Source: an uncultured bacterium (GTDB lineage Bacteria; Cyanobacteriota; Vampirovibrionia; Gastranaerophilales; Gastranaerophilaceae). Taken from it: a stretch of DNA of 64,000 nucleotides. A program made the position numbers and the translations under genes. The DNA is taken from contig CATLLN010000001.1 in the NCBI GenBank assembly GCA_950022695.1, positions 388,539 to 452,538 on the forward strand, given 5' to 3'. The notes under the pieces are model-generated. The model was not told the origin of the DNA. It saw nothing but the letters and a program-made list of their open reading frames with translations, and searched no databases. Of this stretch, positions 47,974 to 56,689 are shown one piece after another; positions within the stretch are counted from its first letter, which is position 1, and each line of letters begins with the position of its first letter.

Positions 47974-48918
47974 CTAAAGCAAGCGGTATTGTTCAGTTCC
48001 GCAGTTTGAGCCCTGAAATGAATTTCTTTTAATAAATTCGCGGTCAATTTTATTAAGGCAGTCAAGTTTTGCTCCAAGCCAGCGCGGTGCTATTAAATTT
48101 TTCTTTAAACCGTTTCCTGCAAGTCTGTGAATAGTTGTACTTTGAGGCAAAATTTCCAAAAAGTCACAGCAAAGATTTACGTATTCTTCTTCGCTCATAA
48201 AATCTATTTCGCCGACTTCGTAAAGCTTTGAAAGTCTTGTGTCTTTAAGCGCGCAAAGCATGTGAATTTTTACTCCATCCACTCCAAGTTCGGCAAGTTT
48301 TTGGGCGGTTTGCAGAATTTCATCACGGGTTTCCCACAGACCGAAAATTACGTGTACACAAACGTTAATCCCTTTTTCTTTTGTTTTTTCGTAAGCTTTT
48401 AAAAAACAGTCAAAATCATGACCTCTGTTGATTTTTAGAAGTGTTTTGTCATGAATAGATTGTAATCCGTATTCAACCCACGTGTAATAATCTTTTGCAA
48501 TATCTGAAATTAGTTCCAGTTTTTCATCTTCAACACAGTCAGGGCGTGTCCCGATTGATAAACCTACAACATCAGGATGCGTTAAGGCAGATTTGTAGAT
48601 TTTTTCAAGTTCGTTAACAGGTCTATAAGTATTTGTATAAGCCTGAAAGTATGACATGAATTTTTCGGCTTTGAATCTGTTATGAAGAGTTTCCGCTCCG
48701 ATTTTTACCTGTTCTTCTATTGATAACAGGTTTGAATGTGCTTGAGAAAAACTTCCGCCTTCATCACAAAAAATACAACCGCCTGTGGATATTGTACCGT
48801 CCCTGTTTGGACATGAAAAACCTGCGTCTAAGGTTATTTTATAAACCTTTGCTCCGAATTTGTTTTTCAAATATGCACTGAATTGGTTGTATCTTTTATC
48901 TGTATTGTTAAAAAACAT
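47974..48918 (-). CDS. TIGR01212/YtqA-family radical SAM protein
   Basis: The 314-residue protein has the family's N-terminal cluster region VYKITLDAGFSCPNRDGTIS with cysteines at 36, 48 and 51 (C-x11-C-x2-C), GLSIGTRPDCVED, WVEYGLQSIHDKTLLKINRG and VHVIFGLWET. These match the YtqA/YhcC group. YtqA of Bacillus has been linked to wobble-uridine tRNA modification; whether this protein shares the reaction is inference. Its ATG overlaps by one base the stop of the upstream zinc-finger gene (TAATG). Confidence 0.9.
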   Translation of the reverse strand: MFFNNTDKRYNQFSAYLKNKFGAKVYKITLDAGFSCPNRDGTISTGGCIFCDEGGSFSQAHSNLLSIEEQVKIGAETLHNRFKAEKFMSYFQAYTNTYRPVNELEKIYKSALTHPDVVGLSIGTRPDCVEDEKLELISDIAKDYYTWVEYGLQSIHDKTLLKINRGHDFDCFLKAYEKTKEKGINVCVHVIFGLWETRDEILQTAQKLAELGVDGVKIHMLCALKDTRLSKLYEVGEIDFMSEEEYVNLCCDFLEILPQSTTIHRLAGNGLKKNLIAPRWLGAKLDCLNKIDREFIKRNSFQGSNCGTEQYRLL

Positions 48919-49085
48919 TATTTATCTTCTTCGTTGTCATAAATCGGATAAACATAATGTTCACCGCAATTAGGACAAACAACTTCCTGCTGTTTTCCGT
49001 CTTCTAATTTTGCTACTTCAAATAAACATTTGCAGCCTGATTGTACACATCTTACAGCCCAGGTAGGTCTGATTAATCTTGCCAT
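48918..49085 (-). CDS. Small zinc-finger protein, 55 aa
   Basis: The ATG at 49085 has GAGGG 8 nt upstream. The protein has VRCVQSGCKCLFEV and VCPNCGEHYVYPIY, giving Cys13, Cys18, Cys20 and the CPNC pair, a single zinc-ribbon. It ends in an acidic tail (DNEEDK). The stop overlaps the start of the radical SAM gene by one base, so the two are cotranslated and may act together. No family name is recognised. Confidence 0.75.
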   Translation of the reverse strand: MARLIRPTWAVRCVQSGCKCLFEVAKLEDGKQQEVVCPNCGEHYVYPIYDNEEDK

Positions 49086-49154
49086 AATTTTACCCTCATT
49101 TTACTATACAATTTGAGTTTATCACCTAATTTAAGTTCATGCAAGTTATTAAAG

Positions 49155-50438
49155 TTATGAATACATTTCATCGTCCCAGTATTCAAGCTCAAGCTTGCCG
49201 ACAACGATTGTATCGCCGTTTTGAACACCTAAACGCTTGATTTTATCCATAATTCCCATACTTATCATAATATTCTGGAATCTTATAATCTGTTCGGTGC
49301 TTCTCGGGTCTGTAACCTGTGAAATCCTTATGATTCTTCCGCCTGTTACAACAAATGTGTCTTTATTTACTTTTTGAACATTCCAATAACCGTCATCGTT
49401 ATTTGTTGCATCCAAATCTTCTTCTACAGTAATTTCTGATTCAGGTTTTTCAATTGAATCAACTTTTGCTTCAAGTTCGTACTTGATTTTGTCAAGATTT
49501 TCGCCTGTAACTGCAGAAATTAAGAAAGGTTTAACACCTAGTTTCTCAAACTCCTGTTGTAATTCTGTTAGTCTTTCAGGTTCAATTGCATCAATTTTAT
49601 TAATCGCAACGACTTGATAAAGGTTTGCAAGTTTTTCGGAATATTTTGCAAGTTCGTCATTAATAATTTTGTAATTTTTTATCGGGTCTTCTTCTGTGCC
49701 ATCAACTATGTGAAGTAAGAATCGACATCGTTCTACGTGACGAAGGAAATCATGTCCTAAACCAACACCGTCTGAAGCTCCTTCAATCAGCCCCGGAATA
49801 TCCGCAATTACGTACCCGTCACCGTTTGATTTTCTGACAACACCAAGGTTTGGAACAATTGTTGTGAATGGATAATTTGCAATTTTTGGTTTTGCCGCTG
49901 AAACCCTGCTTATGAATGTAGATTTTCCGGCATTAGGGAAACCTAAAAGTCCGACATCAGCAAGAAGTTTTAATTCCAATTGAAGTTCTCGTTCAATTCC
50001 AGGTTCGCCAGGTTCACAATATTGCGGAGCTCTGTTTTGAGGGGTGCAGAAATGAGTGTTTCCGCGTCCTCCGCGTCCGCCTTTTGCGACAAGAACTTTT
50101 TGTTCGTGTACGGTTAAATCTGCAATGATATTACCGCTTTTAAGGTCTTTAACAATGGTGCCTGTAGGAACTTTTATGTATAAATCTTTAGCACTTTTTC
50201 CGTGCATACTTTTTTTGAAACCGTTTTCACCGTTGTCAGCTTTAAATATCGAACGGTAAGTAAAGTCTAAAAGTGTAGATAATCCTTCATCTGCGATTAA
50301 ATATACACTTCCGCCTTTTCCGCCGTCACCGCCAGCCGGACCGCCTTTGTCTACAAATTTTTCACGACGCCAGGCAACGACACCGTTTCCGCCTTTACCT
50401 GAAGATATTTTTATTTTAGCTTTATCAATAAATTGCAT
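49155..50438 (-). CDS. obgE: Obg family GTPase ObgE
   Basis: Obg is an essential GTPase involved in 50S ribosome assembly and stress signalling. The 427-residue protein has the glycine-rich Obg fold (about 1-158, FIDKAKIKISSGKGGNGVVA, GGDGGKGG), the GTPase domain with G1 GFPNAGKST at 166-174, DIPGLIEGASDGVGLGHDFL and NKID, and a C-terminal OCT domain (about 355-420). AAAGGA precedes the ATG. Confidence 0.98.
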   Translation of the reverse strand: MQFIDKAKIKISSGKGGNGVVAWRREKFVDKGGPAGGDGGKGGSVYLIADEGLSTLLDFTYRSIFKADNGENGFKKSMHGKSAKDLYIKVPTGTIVKDLKSGNIIADLTVHEQKVLVAKGGRGGRGNTHFCTPQNRAPQYCEPGEPGIERELQLELKLLADVGLLGFPNAGKSTFISRVSAAKPKIANYPFTTIVPNLGVVRKSNGDGYVIADIPGLIEGASDGVGLGHDFLRHVERCRFLLHIVDGTEEDPIKNYKIINDELAKYSEKLANLYQVVAINKIDAIEPERLTELQQEFEKLGVKPFLISAVTGENLDKIKYELEAKVDSIEKPESEITVEEDLDATNNDDGYWNVQKVNKDTFVVTGGRIIRISQVTDPRSTEQIIRFQNIMISMGIMDKIKRLGVQNGDTIVVGKLELEYWDDEMYS

Positions 50439-50522
50439 AGTATAAATCCTTTTGATTTGATTATACTATAAGGTGGAAATATTTGCGACTAATTGTAACA
50501 AATTTAAGCAGTATTTACCCTT

Positions 50523-50687
50523 TTATACCTCTTCAGGAATGAATAACGGATTTTTACCGAGTAATTCTCTGGTATGCTCATAACAACAGCTTTTGCGGGT
50601 AATCTGCTGATATTCGCGTATAATATTTAATACATCTTCTGTAGATAATTTGATAATTCTTCTTTGACCTTCAATAATTTTTGCCAT
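50523..50687 (-). CDS. Small hypothetical protein, 54 aa
   Basis: A near-perfect AAGGAGGT lies 5 nt before the ATG at 50687, among the strongest ribosome-binding sites in the window, which supports a real gene. The protein is basic and helical (AKIIEGQRRIIKLSTEDVL, IIREYQQITRKSCCYEHTRE), with two adjacent cysteines and an acidic end. It precedes obgE on the same strand by 84 bp. No family is recognised. Confidence 0.7.
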   Translation of the reverse strand: MAKIIEGQRRIIKLSTEDVLNIIREYQQITRKSCCYEHTRELLGKNPLFIPEEV

Positions 50688-50725
50688 AACGACCTCCTTG
50701 ATAAATTACTTATCGTCAGCAGAAT

Positions 50726-50748
50726 AAATGACCTTTAAAAGGTCATTT
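50726..50748. promoter_or_regulatory. Palindrome upstream of the 54-aa gene
   Basis: AAATGACCTT and its exact complement are separated by 3 nt, about 35 nt upstream of the Shine-Dalgarno of the 54-residue gene. It could be an operator or a leader hairpin. A run of T is lacking on the minus strand, so termination is less likely. Confidence 0.4.
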
Positions 50749-50778
50749 GTAAGGTGTAAAAATCTAATCTGAAATACG

Positions 50779-50806
50779 AAAAACCGGAGAATTTTCTCCG
50801 GTTTTT
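50779..50806 (-). terminator. Terminator of the 439-aa gene
   Basis: A 13-bp perfect stem (AAAAACCGGAGAA and its complement) with a 2-nt spacing lies 3 nt past the stop at 50810 on the minus strand. Confidence 0.85.
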
Positions 50807-50809
50807 CTA

Positions 50810-52129
50810 TTATAACCAAGGCTGTCTACTGCCTATGTGCGTTTTTCCATTATTAGCAGGATGTGCTGCAGGATCTGGAACTGCTTTATTAACTGCAGGA
50901 TTTGGAACCGTTTTATTAACTGCAGGATTTGGTCTCGGCTGTTGATTTTTCTTTATTTGTTCAGCTGCTAAATCTCTTATTTCTTGAGCTGTTTTATTTT
51001 TTATAGTTTCATCTTTTAGAGTTACTTCGCCTGCATCTTTTAATGGTAAAGGAATACGAACTGTTACATCTCCATTTTTATTTTTAGTTATTGTTGTTCC
51101 ATCACTTAAAGTTGTATTTCCGGTTGTGGTTAATTGTTGGTCTGCAGAGATTGTAGATGTTTTTGGCTTTTCTGATGATTTGTTTGTAGATATGTCAATT
51201 GTTCCAGCACCTTCCATTCCTGAATATTGATTAAGTGCAAATTTACCATCCGGATTTTTTTCTAATCTATATATGTCGCCTTTGCCGCTTTGAGATTTAT
51301 ATAATGCCGCACCATCAGAATCAACTCCTTGGAATGAATATTGGTATCCTCCAACTGTAATTATATTAGGGAAGCCGGATTTATCTTTTTCTGAAGAGAC
51401 CTTGAAACTATCTCTATTTATATCGCCGATTGCACCACGTTCCTCGTCATGAACTGTGAATGCACCGTTGTATTTTCCAAAGTCATCAGCTGTTGCCACT
51501 GTGCCAAATTTGTCGTTATTATCATTGACATTACTGTCGTTTACTTTACCTTGATGATTATCATCTTTAATCTTGTTGTCGTCATTATTATCATCGTTGT
51601 CGTCGACTTTCACTTTTACTTTCTCTTCAGGCTTAGCTTTAGATAATACTTTGCACATATCTTCATAGCTTAAGCCTTGACCGATTAAATGACCATCTTT
51701 ATCTGTTGCTGAATATTTATCATTACCATCAGATACAATATTGTGGTTCGGATAAAGTGTTTTTAAGTTTGCTAATTTATCTTGATTACCGGTTAACGGA
51801 TTTTGAGCCTGTTGAGCATTTAGTGCTCCAAACGGACTCATGCTGCCGCCAAATAAGTTGAACATCCCACCAAGCGGATTGAAACCGCCCATGCCCATTC
51901 CGCCGAACATACCGCCGCCAGATAGACCGCCGAATAAGCCTGACATAAAGCCCCAGAATCCTGTAGGACCATTATTAATGGTTACATTTGTACTCTGTGG
52001 TGCACAATGACAATGACTGCCAAACATTATAGGTTGTCTTGTCTGTCTGGTATTTATCCCGCGATTAGGTACATAGGTGTTTTGTGCATATCGTAGATTA
52101 AATGCTTTGCCTGCTCCGTAGATGCCCAT
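50810..52129 (-). CDS. Low-complexity Gly/Met- and Asn/Asp-rich protein, 439 aa
   Basis: No family is recognised. The N-terminal 40 residues end in QPIMFGS. Then comes a Cys/His patch (SHCHCAPQS) and a Gly/Met/Phe-rich segment at about 57-105 (FMSGLFGGLSGGGMFGGMGM). An acidic Asn/Asp-rich linker follows near 172-205 (DDNDDNNDDNKIKDDNHQGK). The middle has YQFSFQGVDSDGAALYKS and TGNTTLSDGTTITKNKNGDV, which look like beta-rich repeats. The C-terminus has nine-residue Pro/Asn/Ala repeats. The architecture suggests a surface-exposed or structural protein, but no signal peptide is seen. Confidence 0.65.
   Translation of the reverse strand: MGIYGAGKAFNLRYAQNTYVPNRGINTRQTRQPIMFGSHCHCAPQSTNVTINNGPTGFWGFMSGLFGGLSGGGMFGGMGMGGFNPLGGMFNLFGGSMSPFGALNAQQAQNPLTGNQDKLANLKTLYPNHNIVSDGNDKYSATDKDGHLIGQGLSYEDMCKVLSKAKPEEKVKVKVDDNDDNNDDNKIKDDNHQGKVNDSNVNDNNDKFGTVATADDFGKYNGAFTVHDEERGAIGDINRDSFKVSSEKDKSGFPNIITVGGYQYSFQGVDSDGAALYKSQSGKGDIYRLEKNPDGKFALNQYSGMEGAGTIDISTNKSSEKPKTSTISADQQLTTTGNTTLSDGTTITKNKNGDVTVRIPLPLKDAGEVTLKDETIKNKTAQEIRDLAAEQIKKNQQPRPNPAVNKTVPNPAVNKAVPDPAAHPANNGKTHIGSRQPWL
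50886..50932 (-). repeat. 27-bp in-frame tandem repeat (VPNPAVNK)
   Basis: TTATTAACTGCAGGATTTGG occurs at 50886-50905 and 50913-50932, a 27-bp period matching nine-residue repeats VPNPAVNKT, VPNPAVNKA and a diverged third copy near the C-terminus of the 439-residue protein. Confidence 0.8.
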
Positions 52130-52166
52130 ATATTTGTCCTCTTATTTTTGTTATCTTATATATAAT

Positions 52167-52178
52167 AAGTATATACTT
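52167..52178 (-). promoter_or_regulatory. Palindrome AAGTATATACTT upstream of the 439-aa gene
   Basis: The same perfect 12-bp palindrome as at 484-495, here 37 bp before the ATG, with a -10-like TATACT inside. The flanking TATATATAAGATAAC is also similar to the region upstream of the 43986 gene. Confidence 0.35.
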
Positions 52179-52241
52179 TGTGTATAATTTCGGGAATATT
52201 AGGTTTTTGTTACATAAGTTTACAAAACGGAGATTCTTAAA

Positions 52242-52272
52242 TAAAAAAAGAGGGGCGGAAATCCGCTCCCTC
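52242..52272 (-). terminator. Terminator of the 52289 gene
   Basis: GAGGGGCGGA pairs with TCCGCTCCCTC (one bulged base). On the minus strand it is followed by seven T. Confidence 0.8.
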
Positions 52273-52288
52273 ACAACAAATTCAAAAA

Positions 52289-53014
52289 TTAATTTTGCTG
52301 CTGTTGTTGTACTGCACTAATGGCTGTACTTGCCGCAGCTGCCGCAGGGTTTGCAAATGATGCTACAGCACGAGCAACGTTTGCAGCTGTATTTAATCCT
52401 TGTATTGTTCTGTTCCAAGTACTGTTTTGCTGTGCTGCTTGATATGCTGCTTGGTTGTAATTGTTGCCGGATGCTGTGTTAGCATTTGCAAGTTGCATGA
52501 AATTCATCATTTGGCTATTATAATTTGAATATAATCCGCTTAATAGTGAGATGTAATTCATTCTGTTAGCCATTTCTGTTGAATATAAATCATTTTGCTT
52601 CATAAGCAAAGAGTCACTTAAATCAGCAACAGCTTGAGCTTTATTTTCTGTGATATTACTCAAATTATCCATAAATATAGAGTTATCAAGGTTACCGAAT
52701 CTTGAAGCAATATCATTTTTTAAAGCGTTTTGCATAGGGTCATAAATATCGTTAATTTGTTTTATTCCCTGTTTTTTATAGGTGTCAAGTGTTTGATTCC
52801 ATTGCTCTTGTTTTGCATCTGAAATCGAAAATAAGTCTTTAAGACTTGTGTCTAAGTTACCTAAAACTCCATCATAAACAGATTTTTCAGTATCAGTCAT
52901 GTTGTATGAACTGCTGTAAGTGTTTTTTCCTGTTTTTGAAGATGTTGCAACTTTGTTGCCATTAATTTCTACGCTTCCTGTTGCGTAGCCCGGGTATTTT
53001 GATGATTTTCCCAT
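52289..53014 (-). CDS. Phage-virion-like helical protein, 241 aa
   Basis: The protein opens with a Lys/Gly/Ser-rich tail, then a long helical region: TEKSVYDGVLGNLDTSLKDL, ASRFGNLDNSIFMDNLSNIT and MKQNDLYSTEMANRMNYISLL. The ASRFGNLDNSIF segment, with Ala/Gln-rich helices after it, resembles internal or tail proteins of short-tailed phages in which RFG-(G/N)-L-x-N-S-x-F recurs. That resemblance is from memory, not a search. The C-terminus is Ala-rich and ends in five glutamines. No other phage genes are near. It has its own strong promoter and terminator. Confidence 0.6.
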   Translation of the reverse strand: MGKSSKYPGYATGSVEINGNKVATSSKTGKNTYSSSYNMTDTEKSVYDGVLGNLDTSLKDLFSISDAKQEQWNQTLDTYKKQGIKQINDIYDPMQNALKNDIASRFGNLDNSIFMDNLSNITENKAQAVADLSDSLLMKQNDLYSTEMANRMNYISLLSGLYSNYNSQMMNFMQLANANTASGNNYNQAAYQAAQQNSTWNRTIQGLNTAANVARAVASFANPAAAAASTAISAVQQQQQN

Positions 53015-53020
53015 AGTAAA

Positions 53021-53042
53021 ATTTCCTTTCTAACAAGGAAAT
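53021..53042 (-). promoter_or_regulatory. Hairpin sequestering the ribosome-binding site of the 52289 gene
   Basis: ATTTCCTT (53021-53028) pairs perfectly with AAGGAAAT (53035-53042) over a 6-nt loop. On the mRNA the pairing masks the AAGGA Shine-Dalgarno, 9 nt before the ATG at 53014. Confidence 0.6.
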
Positions 53043-53082
53043 CATCTGTTGTTTTTTTGTTCAGCTAGTCTGGAATGTCTAT

Positions 53083-53111
53083 ATTATAACATATTTTTGT
53101 GTTATTGTAAA
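53083..53111 (-). promoter_or_regulatory. Promoter of the 52289 gene
   Basis: TTTACA (53106-53111) and TATAAT (53083-53088) on the minus strand with a 17-bp spacer. Start expected near 53076, giving a leader of about 60 nt that contains the hairpin at 53021-53042. Confidence 0.75.
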
Positions 53112-53162
53112 GGTTATTTTTGAAAATTTGAAAAAAAATTATACTCGTATAATAATATTACT

Positions 53163-55997
53163 ATGGCAGATATGATTAAAATAGTGGGAGCTAAAGAACA
53201 TAATTTAAAAAATGTCTCCCTTGAAATCCCCAAAAATGAACTTATTGTATTTACCGGAGTTTCGGGGTCTGGTAAAAGCTCGTTGGCTTTTGATACGATT
53301 TTTGCGGAAGGACAACGACGATATATTGAAAGCTTATCAACTTATGCAAGACAATTTTTAGGACAGCTTGATAAACCTAATGTCGAATATATTGACGGAT
53401 TGTCTCCGGCTATTTCTATTGATCAAAAATCTAAAAGTAACAATCCGCGCTCTACTGTTGGAACTATCACTGAAATTTATGATTATTTGCGTTTGCTTTA
53501 TGCAAGAGTTGGTACGCCGTATTGCCCGTCTTGCGGTAAAAAGATTAAACCGCAAACGCTTGATGAGATTGTAAATAAAATCATAGCGCTTGGTGAAGGA
53601 ATTAAAATTCAGATATTAGCTCCTGTTGTGCGCGGTAAAAAAGGTGAATATTCTTCGCTTTTTGAAGAATTAAGGCAGGAAGGTTTTGTAAGGGTTAAGG
53701 TTGATGGTGAAGTTTACAACCTTGATGAAGATGAAATTGAGCTCGCAAAAACAAAAAAACACGATATAAGTGTTGTTGTGGATAGAATTGTAGTAAAAGA
53801 ATCTGCAACTTCAAGGATTGCAGACAGTGTTCAAATTGCCTTAAAAAAAGCTGATGGAATAGTCGTTGTAGATGTTGTTGGCGATAAGGAAATCGTTTTT
53901 TCTGAAAAACTTGCTTGTCCTGATTGTAATCTGAGTTTTGAAGAGTTAACTCCGAGAATATTTTCATTCAATGCTCCGTACGGTGCTTGTGACAGATGCT
54001 CCGGGCTTGGTGCGGATTTTATTGTCGATCCTGATCTTGTTGTACCTGATAAATCAAAATCTTTAAATGACGGTGCAATTTTTGCCTGGGCAACAAGAAG
54101 TGCTACAACTTATTATCATGATTTGTTGAGCTCAGTTTGTGCTGCTTATGATATTGATATGAATATGCCGTTTGAGGATTTAACAGAAGAACAGCAAAAA
54201 ATCATCCTTTATGGATCAAAAGAGCCTATAAAAATCAGAGTTCAACAATTTGGTACACATCGTTATCAAACAAATACATCTCCGTTTGTTGGTGTTATTC
54301 CGTTTTTGGAAAAGCGTTACAATGATGCCTCTGGAGATTACTGGCGTGAAGAAATCGAAAAATTTATGGTCGCAAAACCTTGTCCGGCTTGCGGTGGAGC
54401 ACGGCTAAAATCTTTTCCTCTTGCAGTTAAAATTCGTAATAAAAATATTTACGAATTTACAAAAATGTCTATTGATGACGAGTTACAATTTATTACTGAC
54501 CTGTATCTTGACTTGACTGATTATCAGATGAAGATTGCAAAACAGGTGTTAGATGAAATCCGTGCACGTCTGAAATTTTTAAGTGATGTAGGTCTGCATT
54601 ATCTGGATTTAGCGCGTATGGCTGGAACTCTTTCCGGCGGGGAATCTCAAAGAATTCGGCTTGCTTCTCAAATCGGAAGCGGATTAAGCGGAGTTTTATA
54701 TGTCCTTGATGAACCGTCTATAGGGTTGCATCAGCGCGATAACGATATGCTTATTAAAACTTTGTTTAAGCTTAGAAATTTAGGCAACACCCTCATTGTT
54801 GTTGAACACGATGAAGATACTATTAGAAGTGCAGATTATATCGTTGATATTGGTCCAAAAGCTGGACTTGCAGGCGGTAAAATTATCGCTCAAGGTTCTG
54901 TTGATGATATTATTGCAGCGAAAAATTCTATTACTGGGAAATATCTGAGCGGCGAAAAATCTATTCCGATTCCGGAAAAAGTTCGCGAAGGTAACGGAAA
55001 TTATCTCGAAGTAAAAAATGCACATTTGAATAATCTTAAAAACGTGGATGTAAATATTCCGTTAGGAAAAATAGTTGTGCTTACAGGAGTTTCCGGCTCA
55101 GGTAAGTCAACACTTATGCAAGAATTGATTTATGAATATGCAGCACATAAGCTTCGTAAAAATAAACCTAAACCACAAGGTGTTGATGAAATTTTCGGGT
55201 TTGAAAATATTGATAAAATTATTGATATTGACCAATCTCCAATTGGAAGAACCCCTCGTTCCAATCCTGCAACTTATACCGATGTGTTCACACCTATTCG
55301 CGACCTGTATTCAAAAACTAATGAAGCAAAAGTTCGCGGGTATAAACCGGGAAGGTTTAGTTTTAACGTAAAAGGCGGACGCTGCGAGGCTTGTAAAGGT
55401 GACGGACTTGTAAAAATTGAAATGAACTTCCTTTCTGATGTTTATGTAAAATGTGATATTTGCAAAGGAAATCGTTACAACCGTGAAACGCTTGAAGTTA
55501 AATATAAAGGAAAAACAATTGCTGATGTTCTCGATATGAGTGTAAAAGAAGCTTTAGAATTTTTTGATAGTGTACCAGCAATTAAAAACAAACTTCAAAC
55601 GCTTAACGATGTGGGGCTTGACTATATGAAACTTGGGCAAAGTGCCACAACACTCTCCGGTGGAGAAGCTCAGCGTATAAAATTAGCTTCCGAACTTAAT
55701 AAACGTTCAACTGGAAGAACTCTATATCTCCTTGATGAACCATCGGTCGGACTTCACTGGGCGGATTTGGATAAGCTTGCAAAAATACTTCAGGCACTTG
55801 CCGACCAAGGTAACACTATTCTTATGATTGAGCACAACCTTGATTTGATTAAAATCGCAGACCATATTATTGATCTTGGACCTGAAGGTGGTGTTGGCGG
55901 CGGGCAGATTATTGCTCAAGGAACACCTGAAGAAGTTGCGAAATGTAAAGATTCTTATACCGGTAAATATTTAGCTAGATACTTCGAAAATACTTAA
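53163..55997 (+). CDS. uvrA: Excinuclease ABC subunit A
   Basis: UvrA is the damage-sensing ABC ATPase of nucleotide excision repair. The 944-residue protein has two ABC modules: Walker A TGVSGSGKSS at 31-40 and a second TGVSGSGKST near 640, signature loops TLSGGESQRIRLA and TLSGGEAQRIKLA, and Walker B LYVLDEPSIGLH and LYLLDEPSVGLH. Zinc sites are visible (CPSCGKKI, CPDC, CDRCSG, CPACGG, CEACKG, CDICKG). A TATAAT at 53148-53153 leaves only about 3 nt before the ATG and no Shine-Dalgarno is seen. uvrB is at 36867; uvrC is absent. Confidence 0.98.
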   Translation: MADMIKIVGAKEHNLKNVSLEIPKNELIVFTGVSGSGKSSLAFDTIFAEGQRRYIESLSTYARQFLGQLDKPNVEYIDGLSPAISIDQKSKSNNPRSTVGTITEIYDYLRLLYARVGTPYCPSCGKKIKPQTLDEIVNKIIALGEGIKIQILAPVVRGKKGEYSSLFEELRQEGFVRVKVDGEVYNLDEDEIELAKTKKHDISVVVDRIVVKESATSRIADSVQIALKKADGIVVVDVVGDKEIVFSEKLACPDCNLSFEELTPRIFSFNAPYGACDRCSGLGADFIVDPDLVVPDKSKSLNDGAIFAWATRSATTYYHDLLSSVCAAYDIDMNMPFEDLTEEQQKIILYGSKEPIKIRVQQFGTHRYQTNTSPFVGVIPFLEKRYNDASGDYWREEIEKFMVAKPCPACGGARLKSFPLAVKIRNKNIYEFTKMSIDDELQFITDLYLDLTDYQMKIAKQVLDEIRARLKFLSDVGLHYLDLARMAGTLSGGESQRIRLASQIGSGLSGVLYVLDEPSIGLHQRDNDMLIKTLFKLRNLGNTLIVVEHDEDTIRSADYIVDIGPKAGLAGGKIIAQGSVDDIIAAKNSITGKYLSGEKSIPIPEKVREGNGNYLEVKNAHLNNLKNVDVNIPLGKIVVLTGVSGSGKSTLMQELIYEYAAHKLRKNKPKPQGVDEIFGFENIDKIIDIDQSPIGRTPRSNPATYTDVFTPIRDLYSKTNEAKVRGYKPGRFSFNVKGGRCEACKGDGLVKIEMNFLSDVYVKCDICKGNRYNRETLEVKYKGKTIADVLDMSVKEALEFFDSVPAIKNKLQTLNDVGLDYMKLGQSATTLSGGEAQRIKLASELNKRSTGRTLYLLDEPSVGLHWADLDKLAKILQALADQGNTILMIEHNLDLIKIADHIIDLGPEGGVGGGQIIAQGTPEEVAKCKDSYTGKYLARYFENT

Positions 55998-56061
55998 TTT
56001 ACAGACTATTTGATATTTTTTGAAAAATTTGTTATTATATTTTCATAAATAGGTAACTGTT

Positions 56062-56640
56062 ATGAGGCAAAAATTTTTATATTTATGTTTTTTAATGGTA
56101 CTATCTTGTGCTTTTTCAAAAGTATTTGCACAAACGATAGAGGTTTCAGCTATTGATGATTTTTCAACAGCACAGCCGCCTAAAACTATATCTGTGAAAT
56201 TAGCAGAACCTTTGGAATTTAGTGAACCAAAAGTTATAATCGCGGGCTCTATACTTAAAGGTAATCTGTTAGATGTAGTTAGTCCGAAAAGACTTAAACG
56301 TGATGCAGGATTCTCATTTCAACCTACGGAATATACAGATTTAAATGGCGAAACTCATCCGATAAATTCGTACATTACAGCATCATATACAAAACCGGTT
56401 GATAAGGGTTCAGTTGCAAAAAGTGCAGCATTAGGTGTGGGTAACTTTTTTGTAAAGGGTTTATCAATGGGTGTCGCAGCAGTGTCCGGAGCTGTTAAAA
56501 ATACAGAAGGAAACAGGTTTAAATCCTCTGCTAAGTCAATGTATGAATCCTCGCCGTTCTCATATGCTGAAAAAGGTGAAGACTTATATATAAAAGCAAA
56601 TCAGAGTTTTTTCCTGAAATTCCCGGATGCAGAAAAATAA
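56062..56640 (+). CDS. Secreted beta-domain protein, paralogue of the next gene
   Basis: The 192-residue protein begins with a signal peptide (LYLCFLMVLSCAFSKVFA, cut near residue 24). The mature start TIEVSAIDDFSTAQPPKTIS parallels TVQVTALEDFQTSNPPQVLH in the gene at 56690. The following IIAGSILKGNLLDVVSPKRL resembles GAALKGQLLDVRPGK of the SLH protein at 6008. A Gly/Ala/Ser/Val segment near 120-145 (AALGVGNFFVKGLSMGVAAV) could insert in a membrane. The function is unknown. Confidence 0.75.
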   Translation: MRQKFLYLCFLMVLSCAFSKVFAQTIEVSAIDDFSTAQPPKTISVKLAEPLEFSEPKVIIAGSILKGNLLDVVSPKRLKRDAGFSFQPTEYTDLNGETHPINSYITASYTKPVDKGSVAKSAALGVGNFFVKGLSMGVAAVSGAVKNTEGNRFKSSAKSMYESSPFSYAEKGEDLYIKANQSFFLKFPDAEK

Positions 56641-56689
56641 AACAATAAAAAGACAAAATTATATACTATAGAAAAGGAGTAATTTAAAG

